From contig JAMDAA010000036.1 of the NCBI GenBank assembly GCA_023484045.1, positions 1-41,452 on the forward strand: 41,452 bases of DNA. Direction: 5' to 3'. This stretch comes from Patescibacteria group bacterium. GTDB lineage: Bacteria; Patescibacteriota; Microgenomatia; Levybacterales; UBA12049. A model generated the notes under the pieces. It did not search any database. It was not told where the DNA came from and saw nothing but the letters and a program-made list of their open reading frames with translations. A program made the translations under genes and the position numbers. Shown here piece by piece: positions 7,406 to 14,832 of the stretch. Each line of letters starts with the position of its first letter. The first letter of the stretch is position 1.

Positions 7406-7978
7406 ATGGAACAGACAGTAGTTTTAATAAAACCGGATGGGGTTAAAAGGGGACTCATCGGCGAAATAATTCACCGATTCGAACGAATGGGACTCAAAAT
7501 TGTGGCGATGAAAATGGTTTGGGCTACAGAAGATATGCTTCACAAACACTATGGAACAGATAAAGAATCAACGATTTTAAGACTCGGTAACAAAACACTT
7601 CAAACATACACAAAATACGGCAAAGATGCAAAGAAAGATTTAGGCACAGATGATCCAAAAGAGCTTGGTAAGATGGTTGTTAAATGGCTTTTAGATTATG
7701 TTCAGTCGGGGCCGATTGTTGCTGTTCTTGTTGAGGGAAAGCACGCGGTAGAAAATATGATTACTCTTGCCGGACCGACTATGCCCGTTTCTGCGCAGGC
7801 AGGAACAATTCGTGGTGATTATTCAACCGATTCAGCAGCCTACGCAAATGCAGAAAAGCGGGGAGTTTCCAATTTAATTCATGTCTCAGGAAGTATCGAA
7901 GAGGCAAATTTTGAGAAAACACTCTGGTTTACCCCCGAAGAAATCCATAATTATAAAAGAGTTGAAGAGCTTCTCTAA
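7406..7978 (+). CDS. ndk: Nucleoside-diphosphate kinase
   Basis: This enzyme moves the terminal phosphate from ATP to other nucleoside diphosphates through a phospho-histidine. From the ATG at 7406 it has 190 residues starting MEQTVVLIKPDGVKRGLIGEI, the standard family opening. The active-site His is His159 in NLIHVSGSIEEA, where the family consensus is NxxHgSDs. The usual length is 135-155; here about 35 extra residues lie between residues 48 and 95 (TDKESTILRLGNKTL and on). The longer start at 7343 would run through the promoter and is rejected. The stop codon overlaps the stop of the convergent DsbA-like gene. Confidence 0.95.
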   Translation: MEQTVVLIKPDGVKRGLIGEIIHRFERMGLKIVAMKMVWATEDMLHKHYGTDKESTILRLGNKTLQTYTKYGKDAKKDLGTDDPKELGKMVVKWLLDYVQSGPIVAVLVEGKHAVENMITLAGPTMPVSAQAGTIRGDYSTDSAAYANAEKRGVSNLIHVSGSIEEANFEKTLWFTPEEIHNYKRVEELL

Positions 7979-8700
7979 TTACTTTTATTAATTTCTTCTA
8001 AAATTAATCGTTTTAATTCTTCGTAGCTAGCCGGGTTTTCGATTCTTTTTCCGTTCAGAAAAAATGTTGGCGTAGCTGTGATTTCGGATTCTCCGCCTTT
8101 TAAATCTTCATTAATCTTTTTCTTAACCTCATCGGAATTATAATCGGCCTGAAATTTTGTTAAATCTAATTTTATCGATTCTGCGTATTTTGTAAAAATT
8201 TTCTCGGCGTCTTTTTGTCCGGCCCATTCAGTCTGTTTTTCAAACAAAATGTTTTGCATCTCCTTAAATTTCCCTTGCTTGTAAGCCGCAAAGCCGGCTT
8301 TTGCCGCTGGAATCGAGGTTTGGTGTTGGGGAAGAGGAAAAAACCGATAAACATATAAAACTTTATCGTTGATCTCGTTTAATAATTGTTTAACCATTAT
8401 GTGATACTGCGCGCACGCCGGGCACTCAAAATCTGAGTATTCTATTAATATAGCTTTTGAGCTATTATTTCCTAGTTTGATGTCTTTTACAGAAACAGCA
8501 GGAATATTCGCGGGTTTTTTCGGAGCGTTTATCAACTTAAATAGCCCGAAGATTATAAGGATTATAAAGATCGGGATACCAATCCATATTAGTAATTTTT
8601 TGATCATGTTTCTTTGTTTTAACGTCGCTTCTTTTTCTACTTTTTCGATCTTTTTAATCTCTTCTTTTTCTCTCTTAGTAAGTTTTTGACCGTGGTCCAT
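7975..8700 (-). CDS. Membrane-anchored DsbA-like thiol-disulfide oxidoreductase
   Basis: The 241-residue protein has a charged cytoplasmic N-terminus (residues 1-33), one membrane span (about 34-57) and an extracytoplasmic thioredoxin-fold domain. The redox motif is CPAC (Cys93-Cys96, in SDFECPACAQYH), and the cis-Pro loop is TATPTFFLNG. This matches the DSBA-like Thioredoxin_4 family, which forms or rearranges disulfides in exported proteins. Several exported proteins here contain paired Cys residues (PBP1A tail, the 12537 protein), which are possible clients. The promoter (TTGAGA-18-TAAGAT) ends about 10 bp before the ATG. A run of nine C residues on the plus strand touches the -35 box. Confidence 0.9.
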   Translation of the reverse strand: MDHGQKLTKREKEEIKKIEKVEKEATLKQRNMIKKLLIWIGIPIFIILIIFGLFKLINAPKKPANIPAVSVKDIKLGNNSSKAILIEYSDFECPACAQYHIMVKQLLNEINDKVLYVYRFFPLPQHQTSIPAAKAGFAAYKQGKFKEMQNILFEKQTEWAGQKDAEKIFTKYAESIKLDLTKFQADYNSDEVKKKINEDLKGGESEITATPTFFLNGKRIENPASYEELKRLILEEINKSN

Positions 8701-8709
8701 AGATTTTAA

Positions 8710-8739
8710 ATCTTACCATATTTTAATCCCGAATCTCAA
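8710..8739 (-). promoter_or_regulatory. Promoter TTGAGA-18-TAAGAT for the DsbA-like gene
   Basis: On the minus strand the -35 is at 8739-8734 and the -10 at 8715-8710. The start codon at 8700 is 9 bp beyond the -10. The C9 tract at 8740-8748 abuts the -35. Confidence 0.55.
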
Positions 8740-8771
8740 CCCCCCCCCGGTTCGCCGCACGAAATTTATAT

Positions 8772-8790
8772 TAACGATTCCGTATCGTTA
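8772..8790. repeat. TAACGAT/ATCGTTA hairpin
   Basis: Perfect 7-bp arms around TCCGT. It lies between divergent genes, so a terminator role is unlikely; its function is unknown. Confidence 0.45.
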
Positions 8791-8834
8791 TTACGTTATT
8801 ATTCGTTACATTTTGATTCTAATTACCGCGTAAC

Positions 8835-8860
8835 ACATGTAAAGGTTCCACCTTTACATA
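8835..8860. repeat. ACATGTMAAGGT hairpin, copy 2
   Basis: Arms ACATGTAAAGGT and ACCTTTACATA surround a 3-base loop. It is a relative of the copies at 4043 and 9738, here upstream of both neighbouring genes. Confidence 0.7.
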
Positions 8861-8963
8861 CTCTTTACATTTGAATCTCAACCAAAGAGCGATGTTATAT
8901 ATCTAAACTCAAAGATAACAAAAGATAACAAAAATCGTACTTTCTCAAACCAAGCTAACAACA

Positions 8964-8992
8964 TTGACTTATCAGATCAAGCATACTAAAAT
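8964..8992 (+). promoter_or_regulatory. Promoter TTGACT-17-TAAAAT for the 9006 gene
   Basis: The -35 (8964-8969) is what the ORF track used as a TTG start. The -10 TAAAAT (8987-8992) puts the transcription start at about 8999, 7 bp before the ATG at 9006. Confidence 0.7.
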
Positions 8993-9005
8993 CCGATTTA
9001 AATTT

Positions 9006-9734
9006 ATGGCAGCCGAACGAAAAATAAATTCAGAAAATAAATCAGGACGAGAGACAGTTTTTCAAAGATCGGTTTGTGCTTGGGTGTTACGACATTTTAA
9101 ACCAGATCCAGAATATCGATCAGAGCCAGCTTTAACAGATGAAGCGCCTTTTGAAGCACAGAAAACTGCGCGAGAAATTTTAGAACAAATATCCGATGGA
9201 GAAATCATTGTTATTTACAAATCTGGGCCAAAACCTAGGCACAAAGCGACTAGAGAATTATTGGTCTCAGAACTAAAAAAACAAGTAAATCGATTAGAAA
9301 GACACATCGAAATTATCGAGCTTCCTGATACAAAGATGTATAAACAAAATTCGTTGAGAACAGCGGGTTTTACAGATGAGTATATAGAAAAGGCAGGAGG
9401 ATTAGAAAACACGGTTTCTTATTGGCTTAGAACCTCTGATTCGATGGGAAATGTAGTTGATACGCCCGAAGAAGTAACGTTGAGATTAAAAGGGCTCATC
9501 AATGGATTATTTAGATTTACGAATTCTTACGGGCTCGGGCCTAAAGTTAATTGGATTCTTATCACTTCTGGGGAAATACTTGCTCCATTTATTTGTAAGG
9601 AATTCAAGGTTGCTGAAGGATTAGAGCCGGGGGAATGGGTATCATTTAATGTGGGCAACGGAGGATCTCTAGATATGGTGGAGATGAAGTATTGGCAAGG
9701 ACAATCTAAAAGCATAGATCTAAATGATATGTAA
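9006..9734 (+). CDS. Histidine-phosphatase-like protein, probably degenerate
   Basis: From the ATG at 9006 the product has 242 residues and is soluble. I see a weak but ordered match to the histidine phosphatase (phosphoglycerate-mutase-like) fold: CAWVLRH (Arg29-His30) where the family has RHG, ALTDEAPFEAQKTAREIL where it has the LTe.G..qA helix, IIVIYKSGPKPRHKATREL where it has the ySsplkRa.qTA segment, and NWILITSGEILAPFI where it has the second catalytic His (vvsHgg). That second His appears to be Ser here, and RHG has become RHF, so it may be a non-catalytic relative. This assignment is an inference by eye. It is transcribed from its own near-leaderless promoter and ends just before a hairpin shared with PBP1A. 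Confidence 0.5.
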   Translation: MAAERKINSENKSGRETVFQRSVCAWVLRHFKPDPEYRSEPALTDEAPFEAQKTAREILEQISDGEIIVIYKSGPKPRHKATRELLVSELKKQVNRLERHIEIIELPDTKMYKQNSLRTAGFTDEYIEKAGGLENTVSYWLRTSDSMGNVVDTPEEVTLRLKGLINGLFRFTNSYGLGPKVNWILITSGEILAPFICKEFKVAEGLEPGEWVSFNVGNGGSLDMVEMKYWQGQSKSIDLNDM

Positions 9735-9737
9735 AGT

Positions 9738-9760
9738 ATGTAAAGGTGTAACCTTTACAT
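9738..9760. terminator. ACATGTMAAGGT hairpin, copy 3; likely bidirectional terminator
   Basis: Perfect arms ATGTAAAGGT and ACCTTTACAT surround GTA. It sits in the 40 bp between the convergent ends of the 9006 gene and PBP1A, the expected place for a shared terminator. No strong U-run follows, so termination is not certain. Confidence 0.55.
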
Positions 9761-9774
9761 GTGTTTGTAGTGTT

Positions 9775-12357
9775 TTAAGGGGTTGGGTTTGGAGCGGCGG
9801 CTTCGGCAGGACAGTTAACCAAAGCTTTATTTATTTCATCCGGAGTTTTGTTTTCGGTCGTCATTTGCTCTCTTTTTACTTTACATTCGTTTATACTTGG
9901 GAAATAACAATGGGTCTTTGGTTCTGTTCCTGGCACAAAATACTCCTCAGACATTTTTGGACATCTGGCACAAGGCAAAAGTCCGTTTACAGCACAGATT
10001 TTAACCTTTACCATACCGGTCGGGGTATCAAAACTACCGCCTGATTTGCCCTTGAGAACATTTGTCATAATTTCATTCCAAATCGGTGCCGCACCAGTAA
10101 TTCCGGAGGTTAAAGTTGGGTTCATCGGTGAATTATTATTGTTTCCTACCCACGTTGCGACTAAAAAATCCGGAGTGTACCCGATCGTCCAGTTGTCTCT
10201 TTTCTCGTTTGTCGTCCCCGTTTTTACGGCCACTTTGTGTTCGGGGATTTCGAGTTTCGCGTAAGGGCCAAAGGCGGGCATTCTCGCGTCGTTATCGGAA
10301 AGGATGTTCGTTAGTTGATAAGCTGTGGTTTCCGGAATTACTCTCTCCCCGTCGGCCGCAGAGGCCTGCGCTTCCATTCCCATTTTTGCGAGCAAGCTTT
10401 TGTTCACTGTTTTTTCGTTTTCTTCGATCGTTTTACCATTTCGGTCTGTTATCTTTTCGACAGCTTTAAGATCCCGTCTTACTCCCATGTTCGGCAATAC
10501 CCCGTAGGCGGTTGCGAGTTCTGTCATTTTAACATCGCCCGCCCCAAGAGTTAGCGAAAGACCGTAATTTTTGAGATTTTTCCACGATTCGATTCCCATT
10601 TTCCGACCCAACTCGACCATTTTGTCCGGTCCGTACGTGTTTAAAACTTTAACAGCGGGAATATTCAGAGACATCGCGAGCGCTTGTTTTAAAGTGACAG
10701 GACCGCGGAATTTGCCGTCATAATTTACCGGCGCGTATGTTTCCCACGCATTACTATAAGAAACAGGGGAATCTACGATTATCGTTCCGGGAGTAAATTT
10801 ACCCCAGGATAGGGCGTAGGCATAATTTACCATTTTAATCGAAGATCCGGGTTGACGTCTTGCGACAGTTACGTTTACCTGACCTTCGTGTTTATCGTCA
10901 AAATAATCCCGAGATCCTACCATCGCCAGAATGCGTCCGTTTCTTGGTTCTGTGACTAAAGACGCGGCGTTAGAAATCCAATACATTTGTTCGACTTCTT
11001 CAACGTTTTCTTTAACAATCTTCTCAGCCATAAGTTGAATCGGTAAATCAAGAGTAGTTCGAATTGTTAAGCCGCCTTCTTGTACGAGCTTTTTGCCGTA
11101 TTTATGTTCTAATTCATCGATTACCCAGAAAACAAAATGGGGAGCCTGGATTTGGTTGTCGATAGAATAGAATACTAATTCTTTTTTATAAGCATCGTCG
11201 GCTTGTTTTTTAGTAATAAATTTCTTTTCGACCATCGCATCCAAAACCCTTTTTTGGTTTTTCTTATAAACGTCTCTTTTAGTCAGATACGGAGAATTTT
11301 TGGTCGGTGAGGAAGGAAGACTTGCGAGTAAACTTGCCTCTGCCAGATCGAGTTCAGACGTTTTTTTACCAAAATATTTTCTGGAAGCTGCCTCGATTCC
11401 ATACGCTGTTCCGCCGTAGGGCGTACTGTTTAAATACATTTCGAGTATTTTGTCTTTGGGATAAATTATATCGACCAGAAGCGCAAGATATGCTTCTTTA
11501 ATTTTTCGCTCCATGACCCGTCTGTTATCCCTTAAAAGATTTACCTTGACGAGCTGCTGAGTTATTGTCGAGCCTCCCTGTACGGGTTTTTTCTCGAGAT
11601 TATTTATAAAAGCCCTTGCTAAACCTTTTATGGAAATGCCGCGGTGATTATAAAAGTCTTTGTCTTCATAGGCGATCGTCGCTTGCTTTACAACGTCCGG
11701 AATTTTGTTTAGAGAAACAGGAATGCGATTTACCTCTCCGTTATAGATAACGTATAAAATCTTTCCGTTTTTATCTAAGACTTGACTGGACTGGGGGAGC
11801 GGTTTGTTCATAAGATCGTATGGACTCGGTAGATTTCTTAAAAAAAGCGCATAAAAGGCACCAACTGTTACAAACAATATAAATGTGGCACCGGCTACGG
11901 CATAAGTATATCTTTTTGGAATCGCGATTCTGGTTTCCCGAATTGTTTTTCCATAATTTTTGATACATTTTATTAATGCCTTCTGATTTTTATTAGCGGA
12001 TTCGAACAAATTAGCGTAAAAAACTTCGACGGGAGCTTTTTCATTATGTTTTGCTTTTAATCCAGATCCTTCTAGGAGCTTATTCAGTAGCAATACTAGA
12101 GTTAAACCGAATATAATCGTCGACCAACCGATAAGTTGAATAATATAAACAAAATGGAAAAAAGTAATTTTTATTCTCTTAAAGCAGTAGCTTAAAAGTT
12201 TTAAGTAGCCTAGGAAAAATTTAATCGTTAGCCAACCTACGCTCGTGAAAAATATGGCAAAAACTAAAACGACATTCTTTGATATATTTAATATCTTTTT
12301 ACTAATGTACTTTCCAAAATCATGAACTAATAAATCCAACTCGTTTTCTTTTGACAT
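9775..12357 (-). CDS. Penicillin-binding protein 1A-type bifunctional peptidoglycan synthase
   Basis: This class A PBP polymerises lipid II and cross-links the stem peptides outside the membrane. The 860 residues show a GT51 glycosyltransferase domain (catalytic Glu231 in AYEDKDFYNHRG; QGGSTITQQLVK) and a transpeptidase domain with all three motifs: SxxK as PGSSIK (Ser505), SxN as SLN, and KTG in AVKTGTTN. The N-terminus is unusual: two hydrophobic segments (about 29-50 and 66-92), a polar stretch, then the normal anchor at 151-173, so three spans rather than one. The tail has a Cys cluster (CAVNGLLPCARCP, later Cys residues) that could form disulfides. The neighbouring redox gene may serve it. 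Confidence 0.95.
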   Translation of the reverse strand: MSKENELDLLVHDFGKYISKKILNISKNVVLVFAIFFTSVGWLTIKFFLGYLKLLSYCFKRIKITFFHFVYIIQLIGWSTIIFGLTLVLLLNKLLEGSGLKAKHNEKAPVEVFYANLFESANKNQKALIKCIKNYGKTIRETRIAIPKRYTYAVAGATFILFVTVGAFYALFLRNLPSPYDLMNKPLPQSSQVLDKNGKILYVIYNGEVNRIPVSLNKIPDVVKQATIAYEDKDFYNHRGISIKGLARAFINNLEKKPVQGGSTITQQLVKVNLLRDNRRVMERKIKEAYLALLVDIIYPKDKILEMYLNSTPYGGTAYGIEAASRKYFGKKTSELDLAEASLLASLPSSPTKNSPYLTKRDVYKKNQKRVLDAMVEKKFITKKQADDAYKKELVFYSIDNQIQAPHFVFWVIDELEHKYGKKLVQEGGLTIRTTLDLPIQLMAEKIVKENVEEVEQMYWISNAASLVTEPRNGRILAMVGSRDYFDDKHEGQVNVTVARRQPGSSIKMVNYAYALSWGKFTPGTIIVDSPVSYSNAWETYAPVNYDGKFRGPVTLKQALAMSLNIPAVKVLNTYGPDKMVELGRKMGIESWKNLKNYGLSLTLGAGDVKMTELATAYGVLPNMGVRRDLKAVEKITDRNGKTIEENEKTVNKSLLAKMGMEAQASAADGERVIPETTAYQLTNILSDNDARMPAFGPYAKLEIPEHKVAVKTGTTNEKRDNWTIGYTPDFLVATWVGNNNNSPMNPTLTSGITGAAPIWNEIMTNVLKGKSGGSFDTPTGMVKVKICAVNGLLPCARCPKMSEEYFVPGTEPKTHCYFPSINECKVKREQMTTENKTPDEINKALVNCPAEAAAPNPTP

Positions 12358-12501
12358 ATGGGCAGTTTGTCTTCGACAATTTTATATACATTTTCATAGT
12401 ATGATTGCATCAATTTGTTTGTCAATAGGCAATTTTATTATGGGTAATAAAAATACTCAAAAAATATTTTTTTTAAAATTTTCGCAAATTATTACAGGAT
12501 A

Positions 12502-12530
12502 TTGTAAAGTAGATTTTGTTCTTTTATGAT
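12502..12530 (+). promoter_or_regulatory. Promoter TTGTAA-17-TATGAT for the 12537 gene
   Basis: The -10 TATGAT (12525-12530) ends 6 bp before the GTG at 12537, so the predicted transcription start is the first base of the start codon. This would be a truly leaderless mRNA. Confidence 0.68.
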
Positions 12531-12536
12531 TAATTT

Positions 12537-13493
12537 GTGAGCGGTAATAATCATTTTAACGGAAAAGATTTCTTAATCGGCCTTTTCGTTCTTTCTATTA
12601 TAATCATAATTTGTTTTTCCGTAGTCGTGAAAATTTTCCCCGGACTTCTTCCCGCAGGTCTTCGTGAAAACTCAGCAAAGGCAAAAAGTAATTCGGTTGC
12701 AAATCCTAATTTTTGTGACGAATATAAACTTTATAGTTCGATTAAACCCGGTACGAAACTTGAGTATAAAAGAAATATTAGGAGAGTGGATTGGATCGAT
12801 AAAGAATATAATTTTACGGTAAATTACACTGAATCTAAAAAAAATCTGGTTTCGTATGTTGTATCTGGAATCGGAAATTCCCTAGACAAGAATGACATCG
12901 CATGCAGCAGCGACGGGGTACAGATTCTTCCGTTTGACAAAGTTTTGATCGCGCAGCTTTTAAACACTGAGCCGGGTATTTCTGTCAATACAGAAACATT
13001 TTCCTATAAAGTCGGCACAAATTCGGCTTTTCTTTATGACAGCCAGGCGATCGAGCAGGGTACGAGCTGGAATGGGAAAATCGGACTAACAGGTGTACTC
13101 ACAATGCCCAATACGGGAGCATTAAAAGACTTGGGTTATTGTTTTAATCTAAATGCGGATGTGGTTTCTTCTTATGCCGGTGAACAAAAAGTTGCGATCG
13201 ATGCCGGCGAATATAATACGTATAAGATTGATTCAGTATTTATAGCAACTCCAGCAGCAGCATTGGATTTCAGAAGAAAAAGTTTTGAATGTGAAAAATA
13301 TAAAGGAAATTTTTACAGCAAAGCGATGGTTAAAGTAAAACAAGAAGCCTGGTATTCGCCAGGGATCGGGCTTGTTAAGCGACACATAACTCCAATCGAG
13401 GTTTCAGGGCAGACAAATTTTTTGCAGAACGGTAATCTACCTCTAGAAATTACGGACACTCTTGTTTCTTTTAAGCCTGCGAGCGGGAAATAA
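12537..13493 (+). CDS. Membrane-anchored exported protein, TapB/DUF3108-like
   Basis: The 318-residue product starts at a GTG placed exactly at the predicted transcription start. A short N-terminus is followed by one strong hydrophobic segment (about residues 12-34), which acts as an uncleaved anchor or signal. The rest is extracytoplasmic and strand-rich, with several Cys residues (near 58, 112, 203 and 249). The segment GEYNTYKIDSV and the later QEAWYSPGIGLVKR resemble the repeated pattern of TapB/DUF3108-like envelope proteins; that is a resemblance, not a firm assignment. Its last 23 bp overlap the convergent DNA glycosylase gene. Function is unknown. Confidence 0.65.
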   Translation: MSGNNHFNGKDFLIGLFVLSIIIIICFSVVVKIFPGLLPAGLRENSAKAKSNSVANPNFCDEYKLYSSIKPGTKLEYKRNIRRVDWIDKEYNFTVNYTESKKNLVSYVVSGIGNSLDKNDIACSSDGVQILPFDKVLIAQLLNTEPGISVNTETFSYKVGTNSAFLYDSQAIEQGTSWNGKIGLTGVLTMPNTGALKDLGYCFNLNADVVSSYAGEQKVAIDAGEYNTYKIDSVFIATPAAALDFRRKSFECEKYKGNFYSKAMVKVKQEAWYSPGIGLVKRHITPIEVSGQTNFLQNGNLPLEITDTLVSFKPASGK

Positions 13494-14163
13494 GCCTCTT
13501 TTGAACCTGGGAGCTTTTGAGTTCAACGAGCGCGTTTGAAGAGATCCATCGGGCGGCTTTCGAATCAATTTTCTTGATCACTTCTGCGGTTTTGATCGCT
13601 TCTTTGTTCAATCTTAAATTTCTTTTTCCGATTTGGCGGAGTGCCCAGTTGACTGCTTTTTTGACAAAATTTCTTTCGTCGGTCGCTTCTCGTTTTACAA
13701 TCGGAAAAAATTTCAAAAAATCTTGGTCTTTTGCCTTTTTGTCGTGAACCGAAAGCGCGGCCATTAGCACAAAGCCGGTTCGTTTGACAAATTCTTTAGA
13801 ATTTTTACTAAATTCAAACGCTTTTTTCCAGGCAAACGGGGTTTTGTCGAACAAATTACTCACGACTTGGTCGCAAACGTCCCACGAGTCAAAATCAGCA
13901 GTCCACTGATCAATCTGCTTTTCGGTTACGAGTTTTGGATCGTCGATAAATCCTGCGAGTAATCTTGCTTCGTGGATTCCGCTTTCCCAAAGTTCAATCG
14001 CGAGTCCATGGTTTTTTCCTATACCTTTTGCTATATTTCTTATCTCGGGAATCGAAACCCCGAGAGTTCCTTTCGGGTTTATCCCAAACCTCGCCATACC
14101 TGCAACGTTTTTGGGATTAGCGAGTGATTTTAGTTTTTTGACTATATCCTGAGCAGAATTCAT
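13471..14163 (-). CDS. AlkD-like DNA alkylation repair protein
   Basis: The 230-residue all-helical protein fits the HEAT-like-repeat DNA glycosylase family (AlkC/AlkD type), which removes alkylated purines without flipping the base. Family signatures are visible: GVSIPEIRNIAKGIG near residue 35, ELWESGIHEARLLAGFIDDP, the WTADFDSWDVCDQ segment that carries the conserved Trp and Asp of the active cleft, and KKAVNWALRQIGKRN toward the end. It is cytoplasmic. It starts 2 bp after the stop of the 165-residue gene at 14166, so the two form an operon with the promoter at 14702-14729. Confidence 0.9.
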   Translation of the reverse strand: MNSAQDIVKKLKSLANPKNVAGMARFGINPKGTLGVSIPEIRNIAKGIGKNHGLAIELWESGIHEARLLAGFIDDPKLVTEKQIDQWTADFDSWDVCDQVVSNLFDKTPFAWKKAFEFSKNSKEFVKRTGFVLMAALSVHDKKAKDQDFLKFFPIVKREATDERNFVKKAVNWALRQIGKRNLRLNKEAIKTAEVIKKIDSKAARWISSNALVELKSSQVQKRLISRSQA

Positions 14164-14165
14164 AT

Positions 14166-14663
14166 CTATAAGTTAAAACGTTTTTTCCGCGCATCTGTTG
14201 CCATGTCTGATGCTTTTGCTATATCTTGGTCTATTTTTTCTTTTTTGTTAATTCCGACTCCATTAAAAGACACAGAACCCCCGTCTTTAGAGATAGAAAA
14301 CCATTCTATTATCTCTTTGTATCCGTCGGTTCGTCTTGCCGGAACAAATTTGATTCCTGAATCATCGAAAATGACCATTGAGTCATTAATACTAGGCAAG
14401 ATTTTACCTAAGAAAGATTCACCTTCGCCATAAACAAGCCTTCCTAGAAATTTCCCTTCAAAACCTGGATTTGGATGTGGTCTCAATACTATTTCTAAAT
14501 CTAAATTTTCGTATGTGATAAACATACTCTGAATACTCTGATTAGCAAAATATAAGATTTTTCCAGATGTAGCCTCTGCTATTTCTTCAGGTCTAACTTC
14601 TGAGAAATGTTTTATTTCAGGTTTTTGAGAAATCCCGCGTTCTGATGCTGGCGGTAATGCCAT
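14166..14663 (-). CDS. Hypothetical protein in operon with the AlkD-like gene
   Basis: The 165-residue product is soluble. Residues 15-125 look like a beta-rich domain (GKILYFANQSIQSMFITYENLDLEIVLRPHP, then GKFLGRLVYGEGESFLGK), and the C-terminus is a charged helix. The central part, with a glycine-rich strand pair and HPNPGF, vaguely recalls the N-terminal domain of formamidopyrimidine-DNA glycosylases (HLGMSG region). The N-terminal catalytic Pro-Glu and zinc finger are absent, so I do not assign that activity. The link with a repair gene downstream makes a DNA-repair role plausible. Unlike most genes here it has a normal leader with a Shine-Dalgarno sequence (GAGAGGTG), which can pair with CCTCT upstream. 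Confidence 0.6.
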   Translation of the reverse strand: MALPPASERGISQKPEIKHFSEVRPEEIAEATSGKILYFANQSIQSMFITYENLDLEIVLRPHPNPGFEGKFLGRLVYGEGESFLGKILPSINDSMVIFDDSGIKFVPARRTDGYKEIIEWFSISKDGGSVSFNGVGINKKEKIDQDIAKASDMATDARKKRFNL

Positions 14664-14670
14664 TATTTTT

Positions 14671-14692
14671 CACCTCTCTTTCTGGACAGAGG
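14671..14692 (-). promoter_or_regulatory. Shine-Dalgarno AGAGAGGTG with possible masking hairpin
   Basis: On the minus strand AGAGAGGTG lies about 8 nt before the ATG at 14663. A CCTCT (plus-strand 14688-14692) can pair with AGAGG (14673-14677), which would hide the ribosome-binding site. The stem is only 5 bp. Confidence 0.45.
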
Positions 14693-14701
14693 AATAGGGG
14701 T

Positions 14702-14729
14702 ATTATAGAACTTTTTGTTTGAATGTCAA
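14702..14729 (-). promoter_or_regulatory. Consensus promoter TTGACA-16-TATAAT for the 14166/AlkD operon
   Basis: Both hexamers match the sigma-70 consensus exactly (-35 at 14729-14724, -10 at 14707-14702). The leader is about 32 nt long. Confidence 0.78.
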
Positions 14730-14760
14730 TTTTTAATTTTATAATCCTATAGCTCACCCA

Positions 14761-14777
14761 TAGGGGTTTAACCCCTA
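14761..14777. repeat. TAGGGGTT palindrome upstream of pyrD
   Basis: Perfect 8-bp arms TAGGGGTT and AACCCCTA around one base. It sits between divergent promoters and could be an operator or a small dispersed palindrome; no protein can be named. Confidence 0.55.
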
Positions 14778-14789
14778 CAAATTTGACCA

Positions 14790-14818
14790 TTGACAAGAAG
14801 GTTATAAAAGGTTTAAAA
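14790..14818 (+). promoter_or_regulatory. Promoter TTGACA-17-TTAAAA for pyrD
   Basis: Perfect -35 (14790-14795) and a weak -10 (14813-14818). The predicted leader before the ATG at 14833 is about 8 nt. Confidence 0.55.
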
Positions 14819-14832
14819 ATAGAAAAGTTTTT

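Larger units (their letters stand above)
8701..9005. other. Intergenic region between dsbA-like gene and 9006 gene
   Basis: About 305 bp without a gene. It holds the promoter of the DsbA-like gene, a C9 run (8740-8748), a TAACGAT/ATCGTTA hairpin (8772-8790), one copy of the ACATGTAAAGGT hairpin (8835-8860) followed by CTCTTTACAT, a low-complexity stretch with repeated AAAGATAACA (8911-8930), and the promoter of the next gene. I see no tRNA or small ORF that I can support. Confidence 0.6.

Noticed and set aside
8964-9005. TTG start at 8964 for the 256-residue ORF
   Set aside because: The TTG belongs to the -35 box of the promoter; ATG 9006 is preferred.
9724-10554. Plus-strand ORFs at 9724, 10046, 10116, 10315 and 10325
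   Set aside because: They lie antisense within PBP1A, whose domains and motifs are complete.
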